Origin: Hanleya hanleyi
Taxonomy: Eukaryota > Mollusca > Polyplacophora > Lepidopleurida > Hanleyidae
NCBI GenBank assembly: GCA_036873755.1
Contig: JAVTVY010018788.1
Location: forward strand, 1 to 64,000
Reading direction: 5' to 3'
Length of the DNA stretch: 64,000 nucleotides
Shown piece by piece: positions 1 to 10,231 of the stretch. The first letter of the stretch is position 1; the number at the start of each line of letters is the position of its first letter. The position numbers were made by a program, and so were the translations under genes. The notes under the pieces were generated by a model that was not told the origin of the DNA, made no database searches, and saw nothing but the letters and a program-made list of their open reading frames with translations.

Positions 1-748
1 AATAAAAAACTTGAATTTCCCGTTTAGTGAAAATGACGTCACCCTTCACAGATGAAGGTAGTGCTGCGACAACAAATAGTTCCAACAATAAATTCAGTAA
101 AATACTTCAACAACGTCATCATAAGAGACCTACTGTTACACTTAACTCTTAATCTACATTTCTAAATAGCATTTGAGGGCATAACAGACTAGAAAAGCAC
201 ATATTATTGACATAAAAATATATCACGTGACATCTCGAGTTCATAATGGCGCTGTCGACAAATACAAAAAAATGTACAGTATGACATCGATGACAAATGT
301 TAAATTTCAGCGACAATAAAGTATCAAGTTTGGTCACGGCTCTAAACATTATCTTTGAGACCTAGAGAAATAAGGTGTGACCTATTTAATTCATAACGGT
401 ATGCTTTGCCCTGAAAATCTCACGTAAACTGCGACTACAAAATCGCACTCAATAATCAAAAAATAGGAAACAATGAATGTCAGCAACAATGTTGAACAGC
501 TGATATGATCGGACAATTCAATTCTAAAAGTTATTCAAGTAATATACTCGGAATATTGTCAGAACTGTGCTATTCTTATGTACAACAATAATATATTAGA
601 CAAATAAAACAATATAATATACACTGGATATTACATTCTCCACTTCTCAGTTTCAAATTCTCCTGAATTTTCAAAAGTTCAGAAATAGCCAGGAAGCTAG
701 AAAAACCTGTCAGTTAGATTTTCGTTTAATGTCTCAAATACTAAATAT
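1..748. other. AT-rich stretch, no gene seen
   Basis: I see no reading frame, splice-bounded exon or repeat that I recognise here. Short open frames on the minus strand lack any recognisable motif. Confidence 0.5.
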
Positions 749-1066
749 TTATTCTGTTTTCTCAATCTTCTGACGAAGAGAAATGCCGCTCCTATCCAAA
801 AGGGTGCAAAGGAAGTCGGTGGACTTGTCCATCTTGTTATCGAAAGCTTCGAACATCTCTTCCACCTTGTTTGAAGGAGAAATTCCTTTGTCGAGGATAA
901 TCTGAACAACTAACTGATAGTTGTAATACCGGTACCGTGATAATTGTACAGTCACATCTGGATCACAATTGACCGGTGTACTCGACAGGGCCAACATATT
1001 GTAATTGTCATGCAGGTCATCAACATCAATTGTCATGTTTTCATCTATCTGGCACTCAAGGCGCAT
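749..1066 (-). CDS. Hypothetical 105-codon ORF, possibly a 3' coding fragment
   Basis: The frame is open for 105 codons and is acidic, with a helix-like C-terminal half (VEEMFEAFDNKMDKS and following). No catalytic motif, signal peptide or membrane segment is visible and I do not recognise the family. Upstream on the minus strand the sequence GAAGGTAAGG could be read as a splice donor, so this may be one exon or a gene remnant. It may equally be chance. Confidence 0.2.
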   Translation of the reverse strand: MRLECQIDENMTIDVDDLHDNYNMLALSSTPVNCDPDVTVQLSRYRYYNYQLVVQIILDKGISPSNKVEEMFEAFDNKMDKSTDFLCTLLDRSGISLRQKIEKTE

Positions 1067-1768
1067 TACAAGGAACTCTCCTTACCTTCTCCTTCCCCTT
1101 CATCTGCTGCCACTTCATCTAGGTGGCCACTGGGGGATCCTTGTTAACGGGAATGGACATCTCTTCGCATGCGTCTCAACCTCGCCTAGCTGAAGGTAAC
1201 AGTGAAAGACATCCGCGGCGCAGAATGCATCGAGCTCGCCCCGATAATCCAGTCTGTTCCTTCGATGCACCTGGAATTCTGTGGACTGTAGAGGCTACTT
1301 TGTTGCCAGGTGGTGGTGTTGGGTGTTTGTCGTTGCTGAGAGGAAGAGGGTATTCTGTCGATATCATCACTTTCCTCACATCCTTAACCACTGATGTCGA
1401 TGGTTTTGCAGGCGATGATTTTGATGAATTTGGCAACATATGTGACTGTAGCAATAGTGGTGGATTGAGTGTGGCAGTTGATGAAGATAGAGTGGCTGAA
1501 TGTAAAGGTCGACTGGATGATGCCCTGGCCCACGAATGGGATGACCATTTGAGGATGATGTTGGCTTTGCTGTCATGGAAGACCCCTTTGATGACGATTA
1601 GGATGATGTGGGCTTAGCTGACGATTAGAGCGATATGCAAGAGGTGGGAAAAATTGACGAAGTCTGGTGACTAAAAGGCAACAATACGACTCTACAGGAA
1701 AGTATTCGTCGACACCTAACATTCATACCCGAGAATACGGTGGATTATCGGACGTAGCCTTATTATCT
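1067..1768. other. No confident gene; one long ORF of random-looking composition
   Basis: A plus-strand frame is open at 1123-1617, but its translation has no recognisable domain, low-complexity D-rich stretches come from GATGA-rich DNA, and the other strand is open over much of the same length. I treat it as non-coding. Confidence 0.35.
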
Positions 1769-1830
1769 CAGCCGCGCCTTTATTGCAGCTGTTCATGTGG
1801 AGACCGGCTTAAGCGGAATTAGATGCGCTG
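1769..1830 (-). repeat. Relic of a PLE-type tail with conserved hairpin (subfamily C)
   Basis: Read on the minus strand this contains the block TCTAATTCCGCTTAAGCCGG followed by CACATGAACAG and a hairpin. The stem is CAGCTGC/GCGGCTG and the loop AATAAAGGC, followed by AGATA. The same arrangement is found in the tails of the two other Penelope-associated families in this window, with different stem bases. I see no coding sequence attached. Confidence 0.5.
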
Positions 1831-2447
1831 GCTCGGGAGCTGTGATGACAGACCAGCTCAAACAACTCATCTGATGTTAATGGATGAGAATCATGGTCGT
1901 CTGATGGAATAAACGCCTTAACATGGGGTAACCTGGTAAATGCAAGAAACCTAGGAAAACTAACCTGTAATGTCCGACTTCTTACGGCTTAAATTTCTCA
2001 CCGAAACAATTATCTCACATATATTTGTCGAGTAACATGTACAGAGGGCGGGCCTCGGGGACTACAAGGAAGACCTCTTTGATGATACGTTGGTTGACTT
2101 AACAGATTTCTGAACACTGATGATTTCCAAATGGGCGCTTAGAGGACAGGGGTCACTTGAAGGTCTTGGGCTTCACAGCTGATAATGATCCCTCAGGAAC
2201 AGGTGCTGATGTCTTTGTTGATGTGGACTGGTCATCATAGATTTCTATCACCTTGGAAATCTTGATGGGAGTAAGACACACTGAAGATGTTTTCATGACC
2301 ACTGTCTGGTTTGCCAGCTGTTGTTTCAGCAGATGATCCAGCTTCTCCCTAGGGTAGCTCGCCTTCCTCTAAATCTGCATCGATGTCAACATGGATGACA
2401 ACATCATCAATTCCAGAACCTTGGCTATTCCCTTCCACACCTAAGAG
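1831..2447. other. No gene recognised
   Basis: The interval has no convincing reading frame or repeat structure. Confidence 0.4.
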
Positions 2448-2720
2448 CTACACCGGATTGATCCACCGTGTTACGGCCACGACAAAGGCTACCTCTATCC
2501 CACGGACTGTTGCAACATAGGCTGACATCACTGATATTACATAGATGCCTTTGTTTTTCGGTTTCATAGGGGTCTCTTCTGGTGGAAAAGCTGACAACTT
2601 TCGAACTAGAGAGCTCATGCCTCGTGCATTGAAAAGAATGTTTGCTGCAAGTTTTACGAAGAACCATAGACACCCACTAACATCTGAGTTCAACCAGGCT
2701 GTAATCCCATCGACATTCAT
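2448..2720 (-). CDS. Hypothetical protein fragment
   Basis: A 90-codon minus-strand frame with a hydrophobic run near its C-terminal end (VISVMSAYVATVRGIEVAFV). The family is not recognised. Its upstream end is close to a Penelope-like tail fragment (2767-2889), so it may be part of a repeat. Composition does not separate it from chance with confidence. Confidence 0.2.
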   Translation of the reverse strand: MNVDGITAWLNSDVSGCLWFFVKLAANILFNARGMSSLVRKLSAFPPEETPMKPKNKGIYVISVMSAYVATVRGIEVAFVVAVTRWINPV

Positions 2721-2766
2721 TGACAGATCTTTATGGAAAGCACCTCATCGATGTCTGGGGTTGTAA

Positions 2767-2889
2767 TTACAAGCGTCTAGTCCGTCATTCATAATCCAGC
2801 CGTCGTCCATTAGAGAATATCCGCGTCCATAATCCAAAGACCTATTCCATTTCCATATAACAGTATTAGCACCAAATTCAAAAAGACAA
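2767..2889 (-). mobile_element. PLE-A 3' terminal fragment
   Basis: It matches, in minus orientation, the last ~120 bp of the PLE-A family whose long copy lies at 32620-34498. The shared 3' terminus is GACTAGACGCTTGTAA and the body contains TCCATAATCCAAAGACC. Homology stops after AAAAAGACA, so the copy is truncated at its 5' side, as expected for target-primed reverse transcription. Confidence 0.8.
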
Positions 2890-3188
2890 AAGTAAGGCTG
2901 TTCTCCATCCGGACTCTCTTTGGTAGGTCGCTGGTCATCATCGTTAAGTTATTTGTCACCGCAGTTATAGATGACTTTCCACCCTCATGCCATTTCCTGA
3001 AGTCTCGCCCAGGGTTGCTCGGATGCCGATGTAGTCAGACTGAGTCATTCGCACTTGCACTTTCGTCTCTGTTATTTTGAGTATTTCTGTGGTTTAAATC
3101 TGGTATTATTCCAGATTTCTTGTGTAGTATTTTCGTGAACGTTTTTGAAGTTTGTACATGGTGAAATTTTGAGTAGCGATTTTCTTTT

Positions 3189-3310
3189 GTCTTGGTCAGC
3201 CCGGCTGGGTTACCTAGATCACCATTTTCGTTGTGTAGATAGAGGGCGCTGTATTGAATATAGCATTGTCATACGGGGCTTTTGGATCTTCGAAGGCACT
3301 GTTTTAATTA
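3189..3310. repeat. Dispersed ~120-bp repeat, copy 1
   Basis: The stretch from TTGTCTTGGTCAGCCCGG through CATACGGGGCTTTT to TCGAAGGCACTGTT recurs at 4364-4487 in the same orientation with substitutions. It has no coding capacity. Probably part of a non-autonomous element. Confidence 0.65.
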
Positions 3311-3448
3311 GACTCGTACCCAGCTCCAATTCGCTATCGCTCTATGGAGACTAGTTACCGGCAGGCATTTTAAATCAGCACTGCACAGTGATTGGCCCAT
3401 GGTATTCTCCACCCACAATGCCCCTCCATGCTTGTTTGGACGTCGGCA

Positions 3449-3880
3449 AAATGGTACATCTTCAGAAAATTTATGACCTAGGCCTATCACAAAGTTAATT
3501 CACAAGATCATTATTGTTTAGCATCATCAGATAAACAAGACTAGTACGATCAGACAACATGAAGGCGAAAATACTGTATAATTGACGTAATTCGTTGTTT
3601 TCCGCGCTTCAATGGTTGATCTTCAATGCAGAATCTAGGTCAACTAAATTTTATAATGTCTGCTGCTTCAAACGAGTAGGCCTACAAGTACGTTCAGTTT
3701 TATTTTTTTTAACAACAAAACTTGCATAATGTTAGCAACAAAAGTACATATCATAGGGCGTATGAACAGTACTATGTATTGAATGAAGAACAGAAATGCT
3801 GCAAATCCCCTGACCTGATCATGTACATGTCACGCTAAGAACCTTGAAATAGGTCATAAATTTTCCGAAGATGTACCGTC
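3449..3880. repeat. Foldback element with ~30-bp imperfect inverted ends
   Basis: GGTACATCTTCAGAAAATTT near 3450 and AAATTTTCCGAAGATGTACC near 3860 are inverted copies, and the match extends into the flanking GACCTA/TAGGTC. The ~370 bp between has no ORF. This is consistent with a MITE or foldback element; no target-site duplication is obvious. Confidence 0.45.
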
Positions 3881-4206
3881 TTGCTGGACGTCGTGGTAGT
3901 CGTAGAAGCGAGGGCTTTATTTAGGAAACCTACCATAATCGCTCATCGCTCATCAAATCTTACAAAGGATCTATATAATACTTGGTGGATTGGTGGCCGT
4001 AGCGCTCAAGGCCCTTTATCGCACCATAGACGAGTACTGGTCACTTGATACACACGAACAACAACAACAACACATATTGACATTGGTCTATTTACCGGTC
4101 CAGATTTAGACCGGTAATTCAGCCAATCAGAGAATACAAAATGCCTGCCGCTAACTAGACCCCAACGGTGCGTGTGAGTTGAGGGCTAGGTACGAGTCTA
4201 TGTTTT

Positions 4207-4620
4207 AATATATAGCGCGGGATATTGGAAAACTGTTTACAACTGTTATTATTTTTTTTTTTTTTTTTGTTTGTTCGAGTTAATCTTTTCTGCGAGTTTT
4301 GTTTGTTTGTTCAAGTTAATTTTTTCTGGTGCTCCCTGGGTGGGAGTTTTGCTTTGTTTATTTTTTGTCTTGGTCAGCCCGGCCGGGTTGACCTTGACGT
4401 AGATCACCATTATCCTTTTGTAGATAGATGGCGCTGTATTGATTATAACATTGTCATACGGGGCTTTTAGGTTTTCGAAGGCACTGTTAATGTATAGCGC
4501 GAGCTATTTGTAAAACTGTTCACAACTGTTCTTATTTTTTTGTTTGTTTGTTTGGTTGTTCGAATTAATCTTTTCTGGGGTTTTGTTGTGCGGCTCCCTA
4601 GGTGAGAGTCTGTAATTGTT
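4207..4620. repeat. Tandem/dispersed duplication, including copy 2 of the 120-bp repeat
   Basis: Two related units begin with TATAGCGCGGGATATT (about 4211) and TATAGCGCGAGCTATT (about 4494). Each runs into AAAACTGTTnACAACTGTT, a T-rich run and a TTAATCTTTTCTG block. The first unit contains the repeat matching 3189-3310 at 4364-4487. Non-coding. Confidence 0.55.
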
Positions 4621-5240
4621 TTTTTTAGTGCTATGGCAAAAAAACTGTTGAATAGGCCACTGAGCCTTAGAGCCAGCCCCAAGCACAGGGATTTTGTGTC
4701 AACTGGATTGCATATACATACCCATCTCACACCACATGTAGATCAAGGGACGTCATCTTGAAATTCACTTTTCCGTGAGAAATTACCGGATTTCAAAGGC
4801 TCAATTGAGAGCAAATAAACTTCAGTTAAACCTCATAACACAAATCCCGGATCGTACATGACGCGCCGGTGCACAGTTTTGGTAAAATCCTTTCTCAAAT
4901 CAGCTGTTAAAATGCGACCCTGCTTCGAGCAACTTCACGGACGTTGAAAGAATGCATAGCCTCGAACCCGAAATCCTAACAATTACGTCACGCACCACAA
5001 ACAACGATGATTGGCTGTTTACACTATTGCAGAGCACAGTGTTCGAAATTCAAACCTGTCAAGCGTGACAAGTTTGAGCTCTACATCATCAGAGGAAGAC
5101 TTGCTCAGAATGTCAAGTTTTAAACATGAAAGATTGATATGGCAAGTTTAATATTATTTCTATACATGAACCGTATTACATTAGTAGATTAATCTATTTT
5201 TTTCACTTTTACCTATTTTTTTTACTTATAATATTGAAGG
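4621..5240. other. No gene recognised
   Basis: AT-rich sequence preceding the copia LTR. No motif or repeat assigned. Confidence 0.4.
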
Positions 5241-5500
5241 TGTTAACTTGTAATCTCTATCCACTCCCTCACAATATCTCTGTGTTTCAATGGACTGCTT
5301 CGCGCACATGTGATAATGTTTATATATTGGCACTTTATGTGCTCTACGCAGAAGAGTTCCACTTCCGTTCGTCGAGTGTCTCCATGTCATCGGCCTGTAA
5401 ATATTGTATATAAGCAGTTGTGGGAACTTTTGTAAAGGAGTTGGTTTCGTGGATTAAACCTTCGTCTGACTCGGTATTCGTCTTCTAGTTGAACTTGGCA
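5241..5500 (+). repeat. Copia 5' LTR
   Basis: Sequence from about 5299 to 5500 recurs at 8500-8700 with few differences: GCGCACATG, GTGCTCTACGCAGAAGAG, TATATAAGCAGTTGTGGGA and the end TAGTTGAACTTGGCA. The element end CA fits LTR termini. TATATAAGCAG may be the promoter TATA region. The 5' boundary is uncertain because the 3' copy is truncated there. Confidence 0.7.
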
Positions 5501-5514
5501 TTGGTAGCAGAGCG
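5501..5514 (+). promoter_or_regulatory. Primer-binding site, initiator Met tRNA type
   Basis: Directly after the LTR, TTGGTAGCAGAGCG includes TGGTAGCAGAG. That is complementary to the 3' end of eukaryotic initiator methionine tRNA including its CCA, the usual minus-strand primer for many LTR elements. Confidence 0.65.
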
Positions 5515-5555
5515 TACAGACGAAGGATGGCGAGTGGCGAGGAATCCACCGAAAT

Positions 5556-6023
5556 TTGACGCTCAAACGGCCCCGTAAGAAACGTGGAAGAACGAAGTTG
5601 AAATATGGCGGCTCGTCAGTCACTGAACTCCCATCAAAGAAGCAAGCACTAGCAGTTTCATTATCTGCTAGTATTGTGCATATGAATCCTATCAGAACTT
5701 TTCGGAAATCGGAAGATATGGACATGGCAGCCTATACCATAGAGTTTGAACAACGGTACAGCAAGTCACGCAAGTATGATATGAGTCTCCCTGACGCCGT
5801 TTTGGCATTTAAATTACTAGATAATGCCAGTTTAACTCGGAAAGAAAGACAGCTAGCTCTAACTGCATCAAGTGATCTGACTTTCGCATCTATGAATTCT
5901 GCCATGAAACGTATCGTCGGAGACAATAAAAGTACATGCAATTTAGGAGCTGAAGCCATACAAATAAAACAGGAAACTATCTATGTCTCACAACAGAAGA
6001 AGCTTACCCCCAGGTCATCATAG
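5556..6023 (+). pseudogene. Copia gag (UBN2-like) fragment
   Basis: The translation contains YTIEFEQRYSKSRKYDM and LPDAVLAFKLLDNASLTRKE, which follow the pattern of copia Gag proteins (an alpha-helical capsid region with PDAVLAFKLLD). It lies just after the LTR and primer site. The nucleocapsid zinc knuckle is not visible in this frame, and the frame stops at 6023, before the protease region. Nonfunctional as it stands. Confidence 0.75.
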
Positions 6024-6058
6024 TAGTAATTTGAGAGGCACTAATCCAATAAACAAGT

Positions 6059-6313
6059 TTGGAAAACGGACAAAATGTGCTATCTGCCAGAGTATATTCC
6101 ACTGGGTCAAAGATTGCCACTGTTCAGATAACTGAAGATGATGCAACAGAGAGCTATAACATCACACTCTTTGCGAAAGAACAATCTTCAGATAATGGAA
6201 AATTTGTTGTGGAATCTCTAGGATCTGCGGTTATTGACGCTGCCCGCACGCGAACTGTGTATGGAGAAAAATGGCTGAACCACTATGTACATGATTTGTG
6301 CAGCAGAGACTAA
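6059..6313 (+). pseudogene. Copia aspartic protease fragment
   Basis: The pattern GSAVIDAARTRTVYGEKWL aligns with the copia protease active-site region, in which an aspartate (DTG/DSG or DTA) is followed by a TVCGxxW-like motif. Here the site reads IDAA, so the conserved Thr/Ser after Asp is lost and the enzyme would be inactive. It ends at a stop shortly after HYVHDL. Confidence 0.65.
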
Positions 6314-6654
6314 AAATCTGTTTCCACATCAGCTAGTCAAAAAGGATTCAACTTTGGTGATGGTGAAGTTGTACATTCATTCAAACGGGCAATTATACCA
6401 GCTAAGATAGGCAACGCTACTTGTAAAATAGACACAGTGCAAACTGATATTCCGTTGTTGCACAGTTGTAGATCTTAAAAATGACCAGGCACGGATGTTT
6501 AATGAATCAGTGGAACTTGAGTTTACATCCAGTGGACATTATTGCATGAATCTCTCTAATCATGGGATTAGAGATGATCTTCCAGTCTCTGAGAATGAAG
6601 TCCTAACTGTGACAGAGACGAGGAATCAAGCAGATAAACAGAAGGTGGTAGCCA

Positions 6655-7316
6655 GATAACATAAACAGTTTGGTCACGCCACAGTGGATCGTCTAACACG
6701 GTTATTGAAAAGTGCTGGAACAAAGGACACTGAAACCCTCGCATTGCTGCAAGAAGTCGTGGATAACTGTGCAATTTGTGCAAAACAGAAAACTTAGCCC
6801 CATGCCAGCAGTAGGTTTACCATTAGCTACCGAATACAATGAAATTGTGGCTGTATACCTGAATGAACTTGAACATGGGGCGTGGTACATACACATTATT
6901 GATGAATTTACACGATTCAGTGCTGGGAGCATAGTGCGCACAAAACAGTCTTCAGAATTTGTGAAGAAATTCCTGCGATCATGGATCTGTGTACATGTTA
7001 GACCAAAACGTCTCTACCGTGACAATGGTTGAGAGTTCAATGATGATGAAGTTCGAGACATGGCAGAAAACTTCATTATCGAAGTGAAGATGACACCAGC
7101 CTATAGTCCATGGAGCAATGGTCTGTAAGAGAGACATAACCAAACATTAACTGAAATCCCTTTGAAGGTCAAAATGGAAACTGAATGTGACTGGGAAACC
7201 GCCCTTAACTGGGCTCTCATGACTAAGAACGCACTCAACAATGTGCATGGTTACAGTCCATATCAACTAGTCTTCGAACGTACTCCCAACCTTCCGAGTG
7301 TGCTAACTGATAAATA
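6655..7316 (+). pseudogene. Copia integrase (gag_pre-integrase + rve core)
   Basis: HKQFGHATVDRLTRLLK and NCAICAKQK form the pre-integrase zinc-binding region (H, C and C residues visible). The catalytic core follows with HIIDEFTRFSAGSI (the usual first aspartate in this block), RDNG with an in-frame stop before EFNDD, and TPAYSPWSNGL before a second stop and RHNQTL. At least three disruptions. The frame is cut at 7316 by a PLE-A insertion. Confidence 0.8.
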
Positions 7317-8220
7317 TACAAGCGTCTAGTCCGTCATTCATAATTCAGCCGTCGTCCATTAAAGAATATTCGCGTCCATAATCCAAAGACCTATTCCATA
7401 TCCATATAACAGTATTAGCACCAAATTAAAAAAAGACAATCATAGTATACATAAACATAGGCTAGTTTCCTGCAAGAGAGAAGCGGTCAACAGTTTTCAA
7501 TGATGCCGACAAGACATCATGATGTTCCAAAAAATATAAAATCCGTATCGCTGATCAGTATTCTTAATCCATAATAATCGTTCTAAAGTCGTTATCTAGA
7601 GAATGGTGTATCTCAGTCACGCTTTGATTGTGACTGTTCATATGAGCACCATGAGGATCTTGAAGTACATGGGTTCATACGGCCCTAGCCCCGGGTTAAG
7701 CGGAATTAGACACAAGTTACGAAACGTAACGCCATAGATCTTGCACGCTACGTTCGTATTTTGCTATCAGCATGCGATATGTATCGCCAAATTTGAGAAA
7801 CTTTTGAGTGGAGGCGCTTGGAGGAATAGCCCTGTTTTATAAGTTTCTGCAACAATGTTTTGTGACGTTGATTGAAATCGTCACAATTAACACAGGATCT
7901 AGCAAATGCTACAAGGCGAGATATGTATACGCCATATGCAGGTCCCACTGGAATATTACTGTCCAGAAAGGGATAGTTTACGATGTCGAAATTGTAATCA
8001 TCTCTTTTGTCATAAAGTCGACGAGAGAAAATGTCCGCTTCATTTTTGTAGAGATATAGATCTAAATATGATGTGCCTGTAGGGCTAGCTGTAGTTTCCT
8101 TCAAATCCAGTGAAGGTATATCCTTTACTGCGTCATTTATATAGCGATTATCCACGGCGAGAAGATCGTCTATATAGCGTTTGGTGAATGAGAAGGAACG
8201 GGCTTTGAATGGATCGGTTT
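7317..8220 (-). mobile_element. PLE-A 3' portion inserted in copia
   Basis: Minus-strand copy of PLE-A running from the RT palm (matching RYIDDLLAVDNRYIND, though the first residues are lost at 8220) through the thumb region and the 3' non-coding tail to the family 3' terminus CGCTTGTA at 7317. The ORF is interrupted: PSLDLKETT follows a deletion and GYSSKRLHSK loses frame. The conserved hairpin lies at 7614-7636. 5' truncated. It splits copia integrase from copia RT, so it arrived after the copia copy. No clear target duplication. Confidence 0.85.
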
Positions 8221-8221
8221 T

Positions 8222-8490
8222 CTAGGGATCTACCAAAAGACTCTCCCAACCTGTGCAACGGAGTCGCTGAGGCTTGTTCTAGCAGTTCTTGCCGGAAGAC
8301 GCTGGAAATCTCAGACATAAAAACTGCTTTCCTGCAGGGTTCTGAGCTGTCTAGGGATGTCTTCATACGACCTCCCGCAGAAGCAAAGGCTAACGGAATT
8401 GTGTGGCAATTGAGAAAGTCTGTCTATGGATTAGCCGACGCTTCTCTGTATTGGTACAACAAAGTACGTGAAGTTAATCTGCAGTGTGGG
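8222..8490 (+). pseudogene. Copia reverse transcriptase fragment
   Basis: The translation includes DIKTAFLQGSELSRDVFIRP, then GIVWQLRKSVYGLADASLYWY. These are the copia RT blocks D(I/V)KTAFLxG and YGLxxA. The YxDD active site and everything after it are missing because the sequence passes directly into the 3' LTR. The first part (RFSRDLPKDSPNLCNG) follows the PLE-A insertion. Confidence 0.8.
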
Positions 8491-8499
8491 GCCAAACTC

Positions 8500-8700
8500 T
8501 CGCGCACATGCGATAATGTTTACCTATTGGCACTTTATGTGCTCTACGCAGAAGAGTTCCACTTCCGTTGGTCGAGTGACTCCATGGCATCGGCCTGTAA
8601 ACATTGTATATAAGCAGTTGTGGGAACTTTTGTAAAGGAATTGTTTTCGTGGATTAAACCTTTGTCTGACTCAGTATTCGTCTTCTAGTTGAGCTTGACA
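8500..8700 (+). repeat. Copia 3' LTR, 5' truncated
   Basis: Matches the 5' LTR from GCGCACATG to TTGAGCTTGACA. Differences from the 5' copy are point changes spread along the length, so the two LTRs have diverged and the insertion is not recent. Confidence 0.75.
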
Positions 8701-9050
8701 GGTTTAGCATTTAAGTTAACAGAGAACACTCTGCTTTTAAATTATCACATCAAGACATCAAAATGAATGAGTTCAAAGGAATACACTTGGTGCTACTCCC
8801 ACTGATTGATTTCCTATGAATTAGGGTGTTTCTGTTAAATGAAATAATTCAAGACAACTGAGTGAGAGATATATGTATTTACAACAGACGATGAACAGAA
8901 TAAAAAAATATGTGTTACTCCCCAACAGTCAGTCTGAATGAAACAAAGTAGTCTGGGTATCTTTTTCAAAAACACAATTGAAGTTTCAATTTACATTAAT
9001 ATCCTTCTGATCTGGCTTACAAATTCTGCATGCAGCAAGTTCTTCTGACA
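8701..9050. other. No gene recognised
   Basis: AT-rich sequence without recognisable coding or repeat structure. Confidence 0.4.
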
Positions 9051-9258
9051 TGTTAGAATCCTGACACCAAATAGCACAACTCTGTGTCTGGTCTGAATAA
9101 ACAATATAGGTTATAGAGACACTTTTCAACAATATACTAATGGGGCAAAACGGACATTTACACAATAAGAATCCCTCAAGCCAGACTTACGCATGTTAGA
9201 ATCCCGACACCAAATAGCACAACACTCTATCTGGTCTGAATAAACATTATAGTTTATA
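9051..9258 (+). repeat. Two direct copies of a ~65-bp sequence
   Basis: CATGTTAGAATCCTGACACC...GTCTGGTCTGAATAAACA (about 9051-9105) and CATGTTAGAATCCCGACACC...ATCTGGTCTGAATAAACA (about 9193-9247) are direct repeats about 142 bp apart. Confidence 0.6.
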
Positions 9259-9275
9259 CACTGATTTTTTTTTTA

Positions 9276-9442
9276 ATTTAAGGAATATTGCCCGACTATT
9301 ACACCAGCGGAATATTCCTCAAAATAACCAAGGAATATTCCTTATCATGTTAAGAAATTTCCTTAACATGCTACGGAATATTCCTTATTGAATTTTAACG
9401 AATATTCCGCTGGCGTAATAGCCCGGGAATATTCCTTAGATT
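9276..9442. mobile_element. Palindromic MITE built of GGAATATTCC
   Basis: The two halves are inverted copies around a centre near 9358 (ATGTTAAG...CTTAACAT). The outer arms share AAGGAATATT, CTATTAC/GTAATAG, CCAGCGGAATATTC and its inverse, and AAAAT/ATTTT. Total length about 165 bp with no coding capacity. It would form a long hairpin as single-stranded DNA or RNA. Confidence 0.7.
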
Positions 9443-10231
9443 TTAAGGATTTATTTTTCAGTGTAGAGATACGTTTGAACAATATATCAACACTGGAAGA
9501 AGAAATGTCTCTTTTGCGCCTTCGGTCACGGTATATTATTGGAAAATCTGTCTTAATAAAGGAATATAATCTAGACATCTTTCTCATCAATAGAATTGAG
9601 GTCGCAAATTTTTCTCATACGAGCTGACGTCAAGGTAAAATACTCTGGAAATGCAGCATACGTTATGTTGTACTTTTATACAGGTTACACTCAAACTATG
9701 TCATCAGCCTTGGGGATCGTGACGATGTGTGCAAAAGATATGAGGAAAACTTTGGAGACTGCCAAGCGCATTCGATTGGAAATCTGTTTAACAAGGTGTT
9801 TCCAGGAATAACAGTTAAACGAGAAAGGTCCAAAACCAACTGGCGTTATAGCACTTAAGTAGAGACTACTTCAGTCAGATTAACGTATCCAGTTTGACAA
9901 AATACCCCAATTCATTTCATCTGGATATTTTATTACAGGAACGACTGACACTTGCTATGAAATAGCAAAATTTACAGGACGTGTGTGTAATGAAAATAAA
10001 GTGGCGCTCGAGATAATGATTAACATAACAGGAGAGGGCGAGGTGGAGATGATGAACACATTTATAGACATCGGCTTTTCTGCAATGGAGCCACCCATGC
10101 GTTCTTTATGTGTGTTCTTTGCCATGATGGATAACCTACGCTATTGCAAGGACATAGCTGAAGAGCACGTACATATATCAGAGAAGGAAAACCTTGTGAT
10201 TCAGCTTGGCCGAGATGACAATAAAGTAGCA
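9443..10231 (+). other. No recognised gene; short unassigned frames
   Basis: Frames at 9596-9811 and 9983-10246 encode 71 and 87 codons without a motif I recognise. The second includes a Met-rich segment and runs into the PLE-A fragment that follows. It could be the upstream part of the transposase relic at 11331, but nothing in the sequence proves it. Confidence 0.3.

Larger units (their letters stand above)
5241..8700 (+). mobile_element. Ty1/copia-type LTR retrotransposon, degraded and interrupted
   Basis: The order LTR, primer-binding site, gag, protease, integrase, RT, LTR on the plus strand is that of copia elements (integrase before RT). All coding regions carry stops or frameshifts. 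A PLE-A tail (7317-8220) interrupts the integrase-RT interval. The rest of RT, the RNase H and the start of the 3' LTR are deleted, because RT sequence joins the 3' LTR directly at about 8500. The left end is tentative (TGTTAAC at 5241). No 5-bp target duplication could be matched. Confidence 0.85.

Noticed and set aside
1123..1617. 164-codon plus-strand ORF
   Set aside because: No domain; composition follows a GATGA-rich tract, and the antisense frame is equally open.
3520..3535. CTGATGA on the minus strand as a hammerhead core
   Set aside because: No GAAA follows at a suitable distance and no stem II forms.
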